Assembly: GCF_036194065.1 (NCBI RefSeq)
Contig: NZ_CP108095.1
Location: forward strand, 7,130,001-7,194,000
Length of the DNA stretch: 64,000 bases
Direction: 5' to 3'
Source: Streptomyces sp. NBC_00239
GTDB lineage: Bacteria > Actinomycetota > Actinomycetes > Streptomycetales > Streptomycetaceae
Below the pieces are notes generated by a model, which made no database searches, had not been told where the DNA came from, and saw only the letters and a list, made by a program, of their open reading frames with translations. Made by a program: the position numbers and the translations under genes. The number at the start of each line of letters is the position of its first letter. Positions within the stretch are counted from its first letter, which is position 1. This document shows, piece after piece, positions 1 to 9,257 of the stretch.

Positions 1-1034
1 TCCTCCTCGACCAGCGCGGCACCGGCCGCTCCACCCCCGTCACCGCCCGGACGGCCTCCCGCTTCGCCTCACCGGCCCGGCTGGCCGACCACCTCGGCCA
101 CTTCCGCGCCGACTCGATCGTCGCGGACGCCGAACTGATCCGCCGGCAGCTGTGCGGCGACGAACCCTGGGAGACCCTCGGCCAGAGCTACGGCGGGTTC
201 ATCACCCTCACCTACCTCTCCCAGGCCCCCGAAGGCCTGCGGGCGTGCTACGTGACCGGCGGCCTGCCGGGCCTGTCGGCCACCGCCGACGACGTCTACG
301 CCCGCACCTACCCCCGGGTCCGGGACCGCGTCCTCGACTTCTACGCCCGCTACCCCGACGACGCCGCCCGGCTGCGGGAACTCGCGCGCCTCCTGGCCGC
401 CACCGAGGTGCGCCTGCCCGACGGAGACCGGCTCACCCCGCACCGCCTGCGCACCCTCGGCCTCGTCCTCGGCATGGGCGACGGCTTCGAGCGGCTCCAC
501 TGGCTCCTCGACGAATCCCTCGACGGGGAAGGACAGCCGACCGACACGTTCCTGCACCAGGTGACGGCCCTGACCGGCTTCACCGACAACCCGCTCTTCG
601 CCGTCATGCAGGAGACCCTGTACGGCCAGGGCGCGGGCCCGACGGGCTGGGCGGCGGCCAGGGCCCTGGCGGACGCCCCCGCGTTCGCCGAGGACGCCGA
701 CCCCCTCCTGCTCACCGGCGAAATGATCTACCCCTGGATGTTCCGCGAGATCAAGGGACTGCGCCCCTTCGCCCAAGCCGCCGACCTGCTCGCCGAACGC
801 CCCGACTGGCCGGCGCTGTACGACCCCCGCCGTCTCGCCGCCAACCGGGTGCCACTCGCCGCGATCGTCTACCACGACGACATGTACGTGGACGCCGGGC
901 TCTCCCTGCGCACCGCCCGCGAGGTCGGCGCCACCCGCGCATGGGTCACCAACGAATGGGAGCACGACGGCATCACCGCCTCCGGCGGCCGCGTGCTGTC
1001 CCGCCTGATGGACCTGGCCGCGGGCCGCGCGTAA
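1..1034 (+). CDS. Proline iminopeptidase-like alpha/beta hydrolase, 5' end missing
   Basis: The reading frame is open from base 3, so the gene begins before the window; 343 codons are present. Seen directly: an oxyanion-region motif DQRGTGRST at the very start and the nucleophile elbow GQSYGGF with the serine at about nt 186, followed by a helical cap region. This order (DQRGxGxS, then GxSYGG) is typical of peptidase family S33 prolyl aminopeptidases, which remove N-terminal proline from peptides in the cytoplasm. The C-terminal histidine is probably the one in NEWEHDGI. The gene ends 69 bp before a metalloprotease, so peptide turnover is a plausible shared theme, but that link is inference. 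The exact substrate cannot be read from sequence. Confidence 0.85.
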   Translation, partial: LLDQRGTGRSTPVTARTASRFASPARLADHLGHFRADSIVADAELIRRQLCGDEPWETLGQSYGGFITLTYLSQAPEGLRACYVTGGLPGLSATADDVYARTYPRVRDRVLDFYARYPDDAARLRELARLLAATEVRLPDGDRLTPHRLRTLGLVLGMGDGFERLHWLLDESLDGEGQPTDTFLHQVTALTGFTDNPLFAVMQETLYGQGAGPTGWAAARALADAPAFAEDADPLLLTGEMIYPWMFREIKGLRPFAQAADLLAERPDWPALYDPRRLAANRVPLAAIVYHDDMYVDAGLSLRTAREVGATRAWVTNEWEHDGITASGGRVLSRLMDLAAGRA

Positions 1035-1103
1035 GCCCGCGCCGCCCCTGCCCGGCCGCACCCGCCCCTCGTACCCCCTCAACCTGCCTCCGACGGGAGA
1101 GAC

Positions 1104-2300
1104 ATGACCAGCCCGCTCCACCGCCTGCGGCCGCTCGCCGCGGCCGTCGCCCTCGTCTCCTGCCTGTCCGCGCCCACCGCGGCCGCCGCATCCACCCCCG
1201 CCGCCGCGCCCGGCCGGCCGGCACCCGCCGCCGGCTGCGCCCTCCCCGGCCGGACCGGCTGGACGGACGAGGGCCACGACACCGACCGGAACCGGTTCCA
1301 GCCCGCCACCGGAACCCGCCGCGCCCTGACCCTGTACGTGGACTTCCCGGACGCCCCGGCCGGCGACTCCACCGCGCCGTACGCCGCCCACCTCGCCCCG
1401 GCCGCCGGCTGGATGGGCCGCGCGAGCCACGGCCGCCTGCGCCTGGACAACACCCCGCTGCACCGCTGGATCCGGATGCCCGCCGAGTCCACCTCGTACG
1501 GCTTCGCGCGCGGCCTCACCTTCGAGGCCCACGAGAAGTACCTCCGCGACGCGATCACGGCCGCCGACCCCTACGCGGACTTCTCCCGCTACGACATGGT
1601 CTACGTGGTCCCCGCCAGGACGGCGACCGCCGTTCCCTTCTCCCCGACCTACCTCCACGACCCGGCCACGCCCGGCATCACCGCCGACGGCACCCGCATC
1701 AAATGGGCCGTCACCTTCGGGCAGGACATGTGGCGCTGGGGCCACAAGGTCGTCGCCCACGAGACCGCCCACACCTTCGGACTGCCCGACCTGTACGCGT
1801 TCACCGGCGCCACCCACCGGTACGCGGGCGGCTGGGACGTCATGGGCAACATCGCCGGCCACGCCCCGCAGTACCTCGGCTGGCACTCCTGGAAGCTCGG
1901 CTGGACCCGCGACGACCAGGTCGCCTGCCTGCCCGCCTCCGGTCGCCGGACGGTACGGCTGACCCCGGTGGAACGGCCCGGCGGAACCACCATCGCCGTC
2001 CTGCGCACCGGTGAGACGACCGCGTACGTGGCGGAGTCCCGCCGGGCCCGGGGCAACGACGCGGCCGCCTGCTCCACCGGCGTCCTCATCTACAAGGTCG
2101 ACTCCGCCGCCCGGACCGGCGAGGGCCCGGTACGGATCATGAACGCGAACCCGACCGCGACCCCGCCCACCGGCTGCACCCCGCTGGACCTGGCCGCGCA
2201 CGCGCCCGGACAGAGCTTCACCGACCCAGAGAGCGGCGTGCGCATCGACGTCCTCGCGGGCGGACGGGCGGGCGACACGGTGCGGCTGACCAAGGAGTGA
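1104..2300 (+). CDS. Secreted M6-like zinc metalloprotease
   Basis: 398 aa. ATG is preceded by a GGGAGA ribosome site. The first ~30 residues form a Sec signal peptide: basic start, a hydrophobic run around AAAVALVSC, then an Ala-rich cleavage zone. The zinc site is HETAHTFGLPD (H219, E220, H223, with G and D at the expected HExxHxxGxxD spacing), the pattern of the immune-inhibitor-A (M6) group; a Met-turn-like WDVMGN follows. It would act outside the cell on proteins. Only the catalytic module and a ~150-residue beta-rich tail are present, so it is shorter than classical InhA. A strong hairpin follows 24 bp after the stop. The M6 assignment rests on the motif and its surroundings; no homology search was run. 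Confidence 0.85.
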   Translation: MTSPLHRLRPLAAAVALVSCLSAPTAAAASTPAAAPGRPAPAAGCALPGRTGWTDEGHDTDRNRFQPATGTRRALTLYVDFPDAPAGDSTAPYAAHLAPAAGWMGRASHGRLRLDNTPLHRWIRMPAESTSYGFARGLTFEAHEKYLRDAITAADPYADFSRYDMVYVVPARTATAVPFSPTYLHDPATPGITADGTRIKWAVTFGQDMWRWGHKVVAHETAHTFGLPDLYAFTGATHRYAGGWDVMGNIAGHAPQYLGWHSWKLGWTRDDQVACLPASGRRTVRLTPVERPGGTTIAVLRTGETTAYVAESRRARGNDAAACSTGVLIYKVDSAARTGEGPVRIMNANPTATPPTGCTPLDLAAHAPGQSFTDPESGVRIDVLAGGRAGDTVRLTKE

Positions 2301-2323
2301 GAAGCGGCCCGTCCGACACGAAC

Positions 2324-2360
2324 GGGGCGGCACCACCGATCGACTCGGTGGTGCCGCCCC
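2324..2360 (+). terminator. Bidirectional hairpin between convergent protease genes
   Basis: A perfect 14-bp stem (2324-2337 with 2347-2360) encloses a 9-nt loop. It lies between the convergent metalloprotease and subtilisin genes and so could end transcription from both sides. A second perfect 9-bp hairpin (2364-2372 with 2382-2390) follows at once. No U-tract is present, as is common in high-GC actinobacteria. Confidence 0.75.
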
Positions 2361-2390
2361 TCACGTCCTCGCGGTACCGCTGCGAGGACG

Positions 2391-2430
2391 CGTCGCCGTC
2401 ACGAGGAACGCGTCGCCGTCACGAGGAACG
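2391..2430. repeat. 20-bp perfect tandem duplication
   Basis: Two identical 20-bp units (2391-2410 and 2411-2430), plus four bases of a third, sit between the hairpins and the stop codon of the subtilisin gene. They look like a recent slippage duplication; no protein-coding role is seen. Confidence 0.85.
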
Positions 2431-2446
2431 CGTCACCGCGGCGGCA

Positions 2447-5400
2447 TCACTTGCCGTAGTACGCGTTGTGGATCGTCAGCGTCGACTGGTTGCCCTGCTT
2501 GTCCGTGACGTGGGCGCGGAAGGACACGGCCTTGTCCTTCGCCGGGTTCTTCACGGAGATCTTGCCGTGCGCGACGGTCACGCGCTGCCAGGTCCGCCCG
2601 TTGTCGTAACTCACGGACACCGTGAGCGACTTGAGGTTCCTCCCGGCCGCCGAACCCTGCACGGTCACCGGGACGAGGACCGTCTTGCCCGCCGGGGCGC
2701 GCGAGGCGAGGTCGACGGGGACCGCGAAGCGGACCGTGGACACCGGCAGCGCCGTGGTGGACGCGACCTGCCCGGAGCGGAAGGTGAAGCTGGTGTCGAT
2801 GCGGGTGGAGACCGCCGCGACCTTCGCCGAGCGCTTGACGGAGGTCGTGAGCCGGTACTCGGCGTCGGCGGAGTCGACCGTGAAGGGCTGCTCACCGCTC
2901 AGCGCGTCGTCGTTCTCGGCGACCTTGACACCGTTGCGGTACAGCGTCGACTTGGCGGAGGTGTGCGTCGAAACACCCAGGTGGCCCTGGCCGTCGGAGA
3001 ACAGTCGCACGGAGCCGATGAGCTGCTGCTCGCCCGTGGCCGGGTCGGGCGCGGTGCGGAAGACGCCCGCGTCCTTGGTGAGCTGCGGGCCGAAGACGCC
3101 GGTGTTGAACGTCTCCCGGTAGGTGCGGCCGACCTCGTAGCGCTTCGGCTCGGACGACATGGACGCCGCGTCGAAGACCGGTTGGCCCCCCTCGCCGGGC
3201 GCGCCGTACTGGTTGAACCGGGTCAGCCACTTGACGCCGTCGGCAGTGGAGACGAGGAAGGTGCGCGTGCCCGGCGCCGCCTGCGACCCCCAGAACCCGT
3301 TGCCTTCCGGTGCTCCCGGCAGGTGGGGGAACGGGGCGAGCAGAGCGGTCTTCCCGGGGGCCGGGGCGCCGATGGCGACCTTGACCGTCGCCAGCTCGTT
3401 CGCCTTCACGTGCTTGGTGTAGCCGGTCGAGACCTTGCGCGTCTTGCCGCCGAACGCCACCGCGTAGTGAGTGGTGGCTCCCTTGACGAACTGCGCGTCC
3501 CAGGTCTGCAGGAGCGAGCCGTCGGTGATGGCCGGACCCATGTGGGCGGTGCGGAAGTTGGTGAAACTGCGCAGCACCCAGCCGTTGCCGACGTGGCTGC
3601 CGTCGGTCGCGCGCTCGTAGTACGTGCCGCCGAAGTCGACCTTGTCGAGGCCGGGCACCGTGACGTTCACGGGCTTGGCGGTGCGCGCATCGGCGGTGAC
3701 CTTGGCGTCGCCGGAGACGTCCAGCTTCGGCTGGGCGATCCAGTCGGTGCCCTTGGTGTAGTCCGACGGGTCCCGGTAGACGGCCGCGTTGAAGGTGTAC
3801 GAGCCCTTGGGCACGCGGACCTTGTGCGTGCCCGGCCGGCTGTCGATGTAGAGCTGGAAGTCCTTGGCGGGGCCGGAGACGCCGTAGAGGGAGTTGGAGA
3901 AGTTCCGGGCGTCGACGCCGTCGCGGTCGACGGTCCGGAGCGTGAGGTCGTAGGACTCGACCTCGCGTACGGCCACCGCGGCCGTACGGACGGACTGGCC
4001 GGCGACGGTGGCGGTGACGTAGCCCGTGTAGGTGCCGTCGGCGGTGCCGATCCGGGTGTTCGCGGTGAGGTCGACCGCGGCCTTGCCGCCGGCGGGCACG
4101 GTCACCTTGCCGGCGCCGACGCCGAAGAAGCCGGCCGGGGCAGGCTTGCCCGCCGGGTCCAGCCCGGACACCGACACGTCGAGCGTGACGTCCTTGGTCC
4201 CGAGGTTGCGGTAGACGACCTTCTTGGTGACGGGCTTGTCGTCGGTGTGCGGCCACTGCGCGAGGCCGAAGTTCAGCGAGCCCGACTCGGCGATCACGCT
4301 CTGGGCGAGCGCCTTGTCGACCTGGATGCGTCCCGTGCCCTGCTGGAAGGGGGTGTAGGCGCCGCCCTTGGCGGACGCGGTGAGCGCGCCCTTGAGCTCG
4401 GTGGACTTCCAGCCCGGGTGCTGCTGCTTGAGGATCGCCGCCGCGCCCGCCACGTGCGGGGTGGCCATGGAGGTGCCGTCGATCTGCAGGTAGCCGGGCG
4501 CCGGGTGCGGTGTGCCCGGGCGGGTGTCGATGAGGCTGCCGGCGGCAGCGGCCGCGGCGATGGCGACGCCCGGCGCGGTCACGTCGGGCTTGACGGCGCC
4601 GTCGACGCGCGGGCCGATGCTGGAGAAGGGCGCCAGCTTGTCGTCATGGTCGACGGCGCCGACGGTCAGCGCGGCGTCCGCACTGCCCGGCGATCCCACC
4701 GTCGATTCGCCGAACTCGCCGTCGTTGCCCGCCGCGATGGCGAACAGGATCCCCTTCTCGGCGGACAGCTTGTCGACCGTCGCCTCCAACGGGTCCACGC
4801 CGGGGGAGTCCGGGCTGCCGAGGCTGAGGTTGACCACGTCCGCGCCCTGGGCGGCGGCCCACTCCATGCCCGCGACGATCGCGGAGTCGTCCCCGTAGCC
4901 GTCGTCGCCCAGCACCTTGCCGCTGATGACCTTCGCGCCGGGCGCGACACCCTTGTACTTGCCGCCCGACCGAGCGCCGGTGCCGGCGGCGATCGAGGCG
5001 ACGTGGGTGCCGTGGCCGACCCGGTCCGCGGTGTCGGGGGAGGCGGAGAAGTTCTTCTCGCCGACGACCTGGGTCTTGAGGTCGTCGTGCGTCTTGTCGA
5101 CGCCGGTGTCCAGGACGGCGATCTTGACGCCCTTGCCGTCGAACCCGGCCCGCCACGCCTTGTCGGCGCCGATCTGCCGGACACTGCGGTCCAGGCTCGC
5201 GCGCCGCACCCCGTCCAGCCACACCTTGCCGATGCCCGGGGCGGTGGCGCGCAGGCCGCTCGCCTGCCGGTCGGTCAGCGCTTCCCACACCCGGGCCACG
5301 TCGTCCTGCGACGTACCGATGGCGTCGGCGTTGATGGTGGGGAACGTACGCCGCAGCCGGGTGTCACCGGCCGACCGGACGTCGGCCCGCGCGGCAACGG

Positions 5401-5821
5401 AGCCGGCGTCGTACCGCACGATCAGCTTGAGCCCGTCCCCGTGGCTCTTGCGCAGCAGCGGGTCGGTGAGCTCCTTGATGTCGAAGAGCCGCTGGTCCAG
5501 CCTGCCGGTGGCGATCAGGCGCTGCGCGTCGGCGGGCACCACCAGCGTGCGGCCGTTGGTGCGCTGCACCTGTACGGGTATGTGCTCACGGCCCTCCGCG
5601 GGCTCGAAGCCCAGCATCTGGCCCTTGGCGCCGACCACCACGCGGTCGCCCGTGATGAGCTGGATCCGCTGGTCGCCATCAAAGCGTGTGGGACTCGTCG
5701 TGTTCGTCGTGTTCATCGCGTACGTCGTGTTCGCAGCGATCGCTGTCGCGGGACCGGTCATACCGGCCACGAGGGCCACCGACGTGGCGGCTGCGAGGGT
5801 GAAGGCGCGTGCTCTCTTCAC
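2447..5821 (-). CDS. Large secreted S8 (subtilisin-like) serine protease
   Basis: 1124 aa from the GTG at 5821. This start was chosen because it gives a clean signal peptide (VKRARAFTLAAATSVALVAG, then an AxA-like site) and has GGGGGAG upstream, though the spacing is long (~14 nt). The frame stays open upstream to 6076, but that extension has no protein character. Catalytic triad motifs are in canonical order: Asp in AVLDTGVDKTHDD (about residue 238), His in GHGTHVASIAAGTG (about 270) and Ser in GTSMATPHVAGAA (about 450). A ~150-residue propeptide with GDRVVV-type strands precedes the catalytic domain. The last ~600 residues are beta-sandwich-like (fibronectin/Ig-type) modules with no cell-wall anchor. 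It is probably an exported protein-degrading enzyme matured by removal of the propeptide. Confidence 0.92.
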   Translation of the reverse strand: MKRARAFTLAAATSVALVAGMTGPATAIAANTTYAMNTTNTTSPTRFDGDQRIQLITGDRVVVGAKGQMLGFEPAEGREHIPVQVQRTNGRTLVVPADAQRLIATGRLDQRLFDIKELTDPLLRKSHGDGLKLIVRYDAGSVAARADVRSAGDTRLRRTFPTINADAIGTSQDDVARVWEALTDRQASGLRATAPGIGKVWLDGVRRASLDRSVRQIGADKAWRAGFDGKGVKIAVLDTGVDKTHDDLKTQVVGEKNFSASPDTADRVGHGTHVASIAAGTGARSGGKYKGVAPGAKVISGKVLGDDGYGDDSAIVAGMEWAAAQGADVVNLSLGSPDSPGVDPLEATVDKLSAEKGILFAIAAGNDGEFGESTVGSPGSADAALTVGAVDHDDKLAPFSSIGPRVDGAVKPDVTAPGVAIAAAAAAGSLIDTRPGTPHPAPGYLQIDGTSMATPHVAGAAAILKQQHPGWKSTELKGALTASAKGGAYTPFQQGTGRIQVDKALAQSVIAESGSLNFGLAQWPHTDDKPVTKKVVYRNLGTKDVTLDVSVSGLDPAGKPAPAGFFGVGAGKVTVPAGGKAAVDLTANTRIGTADGTYTGYVTATVAGQSVRTAAVAVREVESYDLTLRTVDRDGVDARNFSNSLYGVSGPAKDFQLYIDSRPGTHKVRVPKGSYTFNAAVYRDPSDYTKGTDWIAQPKLDVSGDAKVTADARTAKPVNVTVPGLDKVDFGGTYYERATDGSHVGNGWVLRSFTNFRTAHMGPAITDGSLLQTWDAQFVKGATTHYAVAFGGKTRKVSTGYTKHVKANELATVKVAIGAPAPGKTALLAPFPHLPGAPEGNGFWGSQAAPGTRTFLVSTADGVKWLTRFNQYGAPGEGGQPVFDAASMSSEPKRYEVGRTYRETFNTGVFGPQLTKDAGVFRTAPDPATGEQQLIGSVRLFSDGQGHLGVSTHTSAKSTLYRNGVKVAENDDALSGEQPFTVDSADAEYRLTTSVKRSAKVAAVSTRIDTSFTFRSGQVASTTALPVSTVRFAVPVDLASRAPAGKTVLVPVTVQGSAAGRNLKSLTVSVSYDNGRTWQRVTVAHGKISVKNPAKDKAVSFRAHVTDKQGNQSTLTIHNAYYGK

Positions 5822-5914
5822 ATGTGGGCGCAAGGCTCCCCCAGGAGCTTGGAATGAGATCGAGCGGTCAATTCCAGCCAGGGCGCAACCAACAGCGCCG
5901 CCGGCGGTCAGCGC

Positions 5915-5943
5915 AGTATGTGAGGTCAGCGGAATGTGATCAA
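5915..5943 (-). promoter_or_regulatory. Candidate promoter for the subtilisin gene
   Basis: On the minus strand TTGATC (5943-5938) and CATACT (5920-5915) are separated by 17 bp, resembling a vegetative sigma-70-type promoter. A start near 5908 would give a leader of about 87 nt before the GTG at 5821. Judged by eye only. Confidence 0.4.
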
Positions 5944-6243
5944 CGGCGCTGTGGGCGTGGGGGATTGAGGCGCACCATTTCAAGTCATCTTGGGTTCCCC
6001 GAGTTTGACGGGGCGACGATGGCACTGTGACGGTTGTGTGACCGCTGGACGATGGCCCTGCGACCCCGCCGCGCACCAGCCCCTCGAATCCCCCTGGAGA
6101 CCGGGCCGCGCCCCCGTTTCACCCCCCGGAACCCTTACGACCGGAGCGCACCCCTCAAGTTGGCCATATCCGCACCCGCCCGTACCCGCCCGTACCCGCC
6201 CCTCCAGCCCATGGCCCCACCCGCGCCGACCGCACAGGCCGAA

Positions 6244-6277
6244 GGCGCCTGCCCGTCGACCAGCCGGGTCAGGCGCC
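6244..6277 (-). terminator. Probable catalase terminator
   Basis: Eight paired bases (6244-6251 with 6270-6277) continue as four more after a single bulged T, closing a 9-nt loop. It lies about 65 bp downstream of the catalase stop codon. Confidence 0.65.
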
Positions 6278-6340
6278 CTCTCTCACGGCCCTCGAAGAGC
6301 CCGAGCTTCTTGTGCGAAATGGTCCGGATCGGCCGGTCGG

Positions 6341-8629
6341 TCAGACGGTCGCGGGGAACCTGTCCCAGGCGCGGTGTTCCGCCAGGGCGTGCGTGAGGTG
6401 TTCGAGAGCGCCGGCGGCGGTGTCGTCGAAGGCCAGGCCGGGTCCCTCTGCCCGGATCCCGGCGGCTTCGAGGACGCGGGAGGAGTCGTTCCAACCGCCG
6501 ATGGCCTTGCCGTGGCGGTAGGCCTCGGTGACCAGCATCAGGACGCGGGGGTCGGGGCTGTCGGGCTCGGGTGCGCCGGCTTTGGCGTCGCGGGCGCCGT
6601 GGGCGTCGGCGGCCGCCCGGGGCGTTCCGGCCAGGAGGAGGGCGTCGAACTCGATGGAGCGGGCGGTGGCGAAGGTGCGCTGGACCGCGACCGGGTTCCT
6701 CTTGGGTCCGAGCGTGCCGCCCGTGGGGGCGATGACGAGGGGGACCATGCCGGATTCGAGCACGGTGTCCCGCACGGCCCGGACGCCCTTCAGGTCGCAG
6801 GAGGCATCGGCGACGATGCCCACGATCCGTCCGTCCACCGGCCACGTGCGGCCCAGCTGTGAAAGCGCCGGACTCGGATCGGCGTCCGCGAGCGGTTCGG
6901 TGGCAGAGGGGGCGGGGAGCCCGAGCCCGGTGGCCACTTCCGCGCAGAGTCGCGGGTCGATGTTCGCGAGGACGGCGAGCGTGCGTTCCTTGACGGTCTG
7001 CCGGTGGCACTTGTTCAGTTCGAAGGTGTACGCGGCGATGATGTGTTCGCGTTCGACCGGGGTCATGCTCAGCCAGAACAAGCGGGGTTGGGTGAAGTGG
7101 TCCGCGAAGGAGGCGGATGCGTCCCGGACCTTTCGCGTCGCCGGGAGTTCGAGGGGCACCTCGATGAAGGCGCCCGTGTCGGCTCCGGCGAGGAAGGGGC
7201 AGCCTCCGTCGAGGCTGTTGGGGCGGTACGGGGCGACGCCGCTGTGCACGGCACTCTGGTGCAGGCCGTCGCGGAGCATGTCGTTGACGGGGGCGTGCGG
7301 GCGGTTGATCGGGATCTGCGCGAAGTTCGGGCCGCCGAGCCGGGTGATCTGCGTGTCGAGGTAGGAGAAGAGCCGTCCCGCGAGCAGTGGGTCGTCGGTG
7401 ACGTCGATGCCCGGGACGAGGTGGCCTGGGTGGAACGCGACCTGTTCGGTCTCGGCGAAGTAGTTGGACGGGTTGGCGTTGAGCGTCATCAGACCGATGG
7501 GTCGTACGGGTGCGAGCTCCTCCGGGACGATCTTGGTGGGGTCGAGGAGGTCGATCCCTTCGAAGGTCTGCTCCGGAGTGTCGGGGAAGGTCTGGACGCC
7601 CAGTTCCCACTGCGGGTACGCGCCGGCCTCGATCGCGTCGGCGAGATCCCTGCGGTGGAAGTCGGGGTCCATTCCGTTGGTGAGCTGTGCTTCCTCCCAG
7701 AGCAGCGAGTGGACGCCGAGCTTCGGCTTCCAGTGGAACTTCACCAGGGTGGTCGCGCCCTTGGCGTTGACCAGGCGGAAGGTGTGGATGCCGAAGCCCT
7801 CCATCATCCGGAACGACCGGGGGACGGCGCGGTCGGACATGTTCCAGAGGGTGTGGTGGGTGGCCTCGGTGTGCAGGGAGACGAAGTCCCAGAAGGTGTC
7901 GTGCGCGCTCTGCGCCTGGGGGATCTCCCGGTCCGGATGCGGCTTCCCGGCGTGGATGATGTCGGGGAACTTGACGGCGTCCTGGATGAAGAAGACCGGG
8001 ATGTTGTTGCCGACCAGGTCGAAGGTGCCCTCACCGGTGTAGAACTTCGTGGCGAACCCGCGCGTGTCACGCACCGTGTCCGCCGAGCCCCGGGATCCGA
8101 GGACGGTGGAGAACCGGACGAACACCGGGGTCTCGACGCCCTTCGCCAGGAACGCCGCCTTGGTGATCTTGCCCGCCGTGCCGTAGCCCTGGAAGACCCC
8201 GTGGGCGGCGGCACCCCGTGCGTGCACCACCCGCTCGGGAATCCGCTCGTGATCGAAGTGGGTGATCTTCTCCCGCAGGTGGTGGTCCTGGAGGAGCACC
8301 GGCCCGCGTGGGCCGGCCTTCAGAGAATGGTCACTGTCGTAGAGCCGGGCCCCCTGGGCAGTGGTCAGGTAGGCGCCGCCCTGCGCCACCGCGGCCCGGG
8401 GCGCACCGGTGGGCTGTCCCGTGGGGCTGAGCGTCTCGGGCCCGACCTGGTCCGGTTCGGGCGGCAGCGGCTCGCGCGGCTCGGTGGGCCCGGTCAACTT
8501 TCGAGGCTTCGGTGCGGGACTGTCGGGGGCGGTATCGGGCTTGCCCCGCCTTGCGGACTTCGCCGTCGTGGCCTTCTTGGCCGCTGCCTTCGCTGCCTTC
8601 GCTGCCTTCGTCGCCTTCGTCTGGGCCAT
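6341..8629 (-). CDS. katE: Large-subunit catalase HPII type
   Basis: 762 aa, ATG with a GGGAGA ribosome site. It breaks down hydrogen peroxide to water and oxygen in the cytoplasm. Key residues seen: active-site His in RVVHARGAAAHG (H136), Asn in LVGNNIPVFF (about 209) and the proximal heme-ligand Tyr in FSYLDTQITRLGG (Y423). The length and the last ~150 residues (a GATase1/DJ-1-like flavodoxin fold starting near VDGRIVGIVADAS) mark the large clade-2 catalases. The first ~45 residues are a Lys/Ala-rich tail resembling histone H1 C-termini, which is odd for a catalase. Two small membrane-protein genes and a PP2C phosphatase of the stress-signalling type lie just upstream on the same strand, suggesting a stress-regulated block (inference). 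Confidence 0.96.
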   Translation of the reverse strand: MAQTKATKAAKAAKAAAKKATTAKSARRGKPDTAPDSPAPKPRKLTGPTEPREPLPPEPDQVGPETLSPTGQPTGAPRAAVAQGGAYLTTAQGARLYDSDHSLKAGPRGPVLLQDHHLREKITHFDHERIPERVVHARGAAAHGVFQGYGTAGKITKAAFLAKGVETPVFVRFSTVLGSRGSADTVRDTRGFATKFYTGEGTFDLVGNNIPVFFIQDAVKFPDIIHAGKPHPDREIPQAQSAHDTFWDFVSLHTEATHHTLWNMSDRAVPRSFRMMEGFGIHTFRLVNAKGATTLVKFHWKPKLGVHSLLWEEAQLTNGMDPDFHRRDLADAIEAGAYPQWELGVQTFPDTPEQTFEGIDLLDPTKIVPEELAPVRPIGLMTLNANPSNYFAETEQVAFHPGHLVPGIDVTDDPLLAGRLFSYLDTQITRLGGPNFAQIPINRPHAPVNDMLRDGLHQSAVHSGVAPYRPNSLDGGCPFLAGADTGAFIEVPLELPATRKVRDASASFADHFTQPRLFWLSMTPVEREHIIAAYTFELNKCHRQTVKERTLAVLANIDPRLCAEVATGLGLPAPSATEPLADADPSPALSQLGRTWPVDGRIVGIVADASCDLKGVRAVRDTVLESGMVPLVIAPTGGTLGPKRNPVAVQRTFATARSIEFDALLLAGTPRAAADAHGARDAKAGAPEPDSPDPRVLMLVTEAYRHGKAIGGWNDSSRVLEAAGIRAEGPGLAFDDTAAGALEHLTHALAEHRAWDRFPATV

Positions 8630-8811
8630 GCCCGGTGTCTCCCTCTACGGATTCCTCGGCCCGCGATCCATTGCCGCCCGACCGGCTGACGGCCCTCGAG
8701 CCCTGGCACAACCCTTTCTCCGCCGCCCGCCCTCCGGCACCTTGAGTACGGCCGTATCGGCTAAGCCTGCTCCGATCGTGGGCGGGCGGCTGAGAACGGC
8801 CGGCCGCGAGG

Positions 8812-9213
8812 TCAGCGCGGCGCGGCGCGGTGGCCGAACCAGTGGCGGCGGGTGTCGGGGGCCTCGGGCACCGGGCCGCCGGTCTCGGCGCGGGCGATGT
8901 CGCGCTGCTTGATCAGGTCGTCGCGTTCGCGGTCGACGACGGCGGCCTCACGGCGAGACGCGCCGACTCCGCGCCGGGCCCGCGCGGAGCGACGGACTCC
9001 GAGCATGACCATGGTCAGGCCGAGCAGGGCGGCGCCGCCCACGATGACTCCGGACAGGAAGACACTTCCCGTGGAGCCCAGGACGTGGTAGCCGAAGATG
9101 GAGAAATCGCCGCCGGCGCCGAGAGCGTGATCGGCTCCCATGTTGCCGAATATGCCGACAACGCCGAAGACCACGGCGGCGATCAGAATGATCAATCCCA
9201 GGATGAGAATCAT
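8812..9213 (-). CDS. Small two-helix membrane protein
   Basis: 133 aa. The ATG at 9213 was chosen over the upstream in-frame ATG at 9255 because GGAG sits 7 nt before it and the protein then begins directly with a membrane helix (MILILGLIILIAAVVFG). A second helix lies around residues 50-72, and the remainder is a charged cytoplasmic tail with RERDDLIKQRDIARAE, a short helical stretch likely to coil. Family not identified. It lies between a 51-aa membrane protein and the catalase, all on one strand, so an envelope stress role is a reasonable guess only. Confidence 0.8.
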   Translation of the reverse strand: MILILGLIILIAAVVFGVVGIFGNMGADHALGAGGDFSIFGYHVLGSTGSVFLSGVIVGGAALLGLTMVMLGVRRSARARRGVGASRREAAVVDRERDDLIKQRDIARAETGGPVPEAPDTRRHWFGHRAAPR

Positions 9214-9229
9214 GGCCTGCTCCTCGCGT

Positions 9230-9257
9230 CCGTGCCCGGATGACCCGCCGGGCACGG
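9230..9257 (-). terminator. Hairpin in the leader of the small membrane gene
   Basis: A perfect 10-bp stem (9230-9239 with 9248-9257) with an 8-nt loop ends 17 nt before the ATG at 9213. It could terminate the upstream 51-codon gene or act as a leader structure for the downstream gene; sequence alone does not decide. Confidence 0.5.

Larger units (their letters stand above)
5822..6340. other. Intergenic region between subtilisin start and catalase stop
   Basis: 519 bp without a credible gene. It holds the candidate subtilisin promoter (5915-5943) with an untranslated leader of about 85 nt, a short run of repeated pyrimidine-rich 8- to 9-mers near 6176-6205, and the catalase terminator at 6244-6277. 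Frames that stay open here lack ribosome sites and recognisable protein features. Confidence 0.6.

Noticed and set aside
2297..5857. Long plus-strand open frame opposite the subtilisin gene
   Set aside because: Complementary frame of the S8 protease; no ribosome site at 2297 and no recognisable domain.
5822..6076. 85-residue N-terminal extension of the subtilisin
   Set aside because: The extension precedes a perfect signal peptide, would bury it internally and covers the promoter region.
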